In this document: positions 62,869 to 64,000 of the stretch, piece after piece
Position numbering within the stretch: position 1 is the first letter of the stretch
How the letters are laid out: the number at the start of each line of letters is the position of its first letter
Origin: Coraliomargarita sinensis
GTDB taxonomy: Bacteria > Verrucomicrobiota > Verrucomicrobiia > Opitutales > Coraliomargaritaceae
Length of the DNA: 64,000 bases
Direction: 5' to 3'
Assembly (NCBI RefSeq): GCF_003185655.1
Contig: NZ_QHJQ01000003.1
Location: 186,001 to 250,000 of the forward strand
Program-made: the position numbers and the translations under genes
Notes under the pieces: generated by a model
The model's database searches: none
The model's input: only the letters and a program-made list of their open reading frames with translations
What the model was told of the DNA's origin: nothing

Positions 62869-64000
62869 TTACCCCTCAGTCGACGATAGACCATTTTCGA
62901 CAACTTCGGACAAGCTCTGCTGCAACGAAGATCGGTCGAATTCGCATTCACCTCCGCTGGTCAGATCGCGGACCTTCACCATCCCCTTGGCCAATTCATC
63001 CGCTCCGTAAATCAAAACAAAGCGCGCACCGGATTGATTCGCGGCCTTGAACTGCTTGCCAAAGCCTTGATCCTTGAGGGGATAATTGACCCGGTAACCG
63101 ATGGATCGGAGCATGGCTGCATCCAGCATGGCCGCCTTGCGCTCCTCGGGCCCACCAATGACCAGCATAAAATCAGGAGCATCCAGAATCTCGGGGAGCA
63201 AATCTTTTGACTCCAAAAGGTCTACGAGGGTCACATCCCCCATGGCAAAACCGACAGCCGGCATATCCGGACCTCCGAGCTTTTTGACCAGCGCATCATA
63301 TCGACCGCCACCGGCAAGGGCGCGTCCCTGGCCGCTGGCTTCAAAAGCCTCAAAAACAAAGCCGGTGTAGTAGGCCAGTCCACGTACGATGCCCAAATCA
63401 ATTTTAAGATAGTCCGAGAGTCCTGCTGACTCGATGTTTTCCATCAACAAGGTCCAATCCGAAAGGCGTTGCTCCGCCGCTGTCTTGCGCTCCCCTTCCA
63501 GCGGCAAACTTTCGATAAAGGCCCGCAGAGTATCAAAATCGTGGATGGCGATAACACGCTCCACTTTTTCAAGAAATTGCTCTGCATTCGCGCCGATAAT
63601 AGGTATCAGTTTTTCGAGGGCCTTGGCTCGGTCCGTCCGTTCCAGCTTATCCACGATTCCCAACACGTCTGCACTGGCAGCTTCATCCAGACCTTCCGAG
63701 GCCAGCATGAGCAGCCATAAGTCGCGGTCACTCAGGCGGACCTTGAAATCAGTATGATTGAGCCCGAAGGATTGTAATGACTGGACCAACTGGCAAATCA
63801 GCTCGGCATCAGCGGCGGGGCCGGGCTCACCGAAAATATCGACATTAAACTGATAGAAGGCACGCAGGCGCCCTTTCTGCGGCCGTTCATAGCGATAGTG
63901 CTCACCGATGTTGAACCACTTGACCGGTCGCTTCAAGCTGTTGGCTTTTGCCGCAATCAAGCGGGCAAGCGAGGGCGTCATTTCCGGGCGCAGCGCCACG
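62869..64000 (-). CDS. hisS: Histidyl-tRNA synthetase (C-terminal part)
   Basis: The frame is open to the window edge; the missing N-terminus is about 75 residues. Visible: class II motif 2 region ALRPEMTPSLAR then GEHYRYERPQKGRLRAFYQF, histidine-specific LGIVRGLAYYTG, motif 3 with GRALAGGGRYDAL...MPAVGFAMG, and a C-terminal anticodon-binding domain (about the last 90 residues). It charges tRNA-His. The GTG at 63999 is inside the gene and not its start. Confidence 0.96.
   Translation of the reverse strand, partial: VALRPEMTPSLARLIAAKANSLKRPVKWFNIGEHYRYERPQKGRLRAFYQFNVDIFGEPGPAADAELICQLVQSLQSFGLNHTDFKVRLSDRDLWLLMLASEGLDEAASADVLGIVDKLERTDRAKALEKLIPIIGANAEQFLEKVERVIAIHDFDTLRAFIESLPLEGERKTAAEQRLSDWTLLMENIESAGLSDYLKIDLGIVRGLAYYTGFVFEAFEASGQGRALAGGGRYDALVKKLGGPDMPAVGFAMGDVTLVDLLESKDLLPEILDAPDFMLVIGGPEERKAAMLDAAMLRSIGYRVNYPLKDQGFGKQFKAANQSGARFVLIYGADELAKGMVKVRDLTSGGECEFDRSSLQQSLSEVVENGLSSTEG

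Overview
The window looks like a chromosome segment of a marine polysaccharide-degrading member of the Verrucomicrobiota, probably Opitutae/Puniceicoccales-like. The evidence is PEP-CTERM sorting signals ending in RRR(R/A), autotransporter-type beta-strand repeats, SASA esterases joined to thrombospondin-type and Ig-like modules, a GH78 rhamnosidase, a very large GH16 protein behind an ECF sigma/FecR-like pair, and DUF6288-like and SHD1-like domains. The taxonomy is inferred from gene content only.

Region 1 (1 to about 11,870) is an integrated accessory element. Its right end carries a large serine recombinase with a winged-helix gene downstream. Beside the recombinase promoter lies a decayed 3' piece of a BaiN/HI0933-type flavoprotein gene, which suggests that this gene was the insertion target. 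Cargo at the left end is a minus-strand operon with a strong promoter: single-TRD HsdS, HsdM, an unknown 169-residue protein, and a CD-NTase (CBASS-type cyclic-nucleotide synthase) running off the window. The three downstream joints are tight, two of them 8-nt overlaps. The middle holds unrecognised small genes, a PD-(D/E)XK nuclease, and a roughly 525-nt non-coding stretch (5382-5907) made almost entirely of unrelated hairpins. G.U pairing indicates a large structured RNA transcribed from the minus strand.

Region 2 (12,121-35,452) is a secreted-protein and glycan-degradation region. It holds a PEP-CTERM beta-strand-repeat protein, a frameshifted HEXXH metalloprotease, a transglutaminase-like protein with five GPNG repeats inserted between its catalytic residues, two multimodular SASA esterases 10 nt apart, a RAYT transposase surrounded by its REP elements, a GH78 alpha-L-rhamnosidase, a small PEP-CTERM protein and a GntR/LacI-type regulator. 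A ~180 bp MITE-like palindrome and other hairpin repeats lie between genes.

Region 3 (35,556-53,555) is a 15.4-kb gene for a 5145-residue secreted protein (DUF6288-like N-terminus, 16 cadherin/He_PIG-like repeats, GH16 catalytic domain, LamG-like domain). FecR-like and ECF sigma genes lie upstream on the same strand. An undescribed ~200-residue 'GKAGY' module occurs six times across this protein and the two SASA esterases.

Region 4 (53,800-64,000) is ordinary core genome: slyX-like, two PilT/PilU-type ATPases, an SHD1/STN-like secreted protein, tsaD, a MidA-family methyltransferase, rpmB, DUF2851, an NYN-domain protein, a small anchored protein and the 3' part of hisS.
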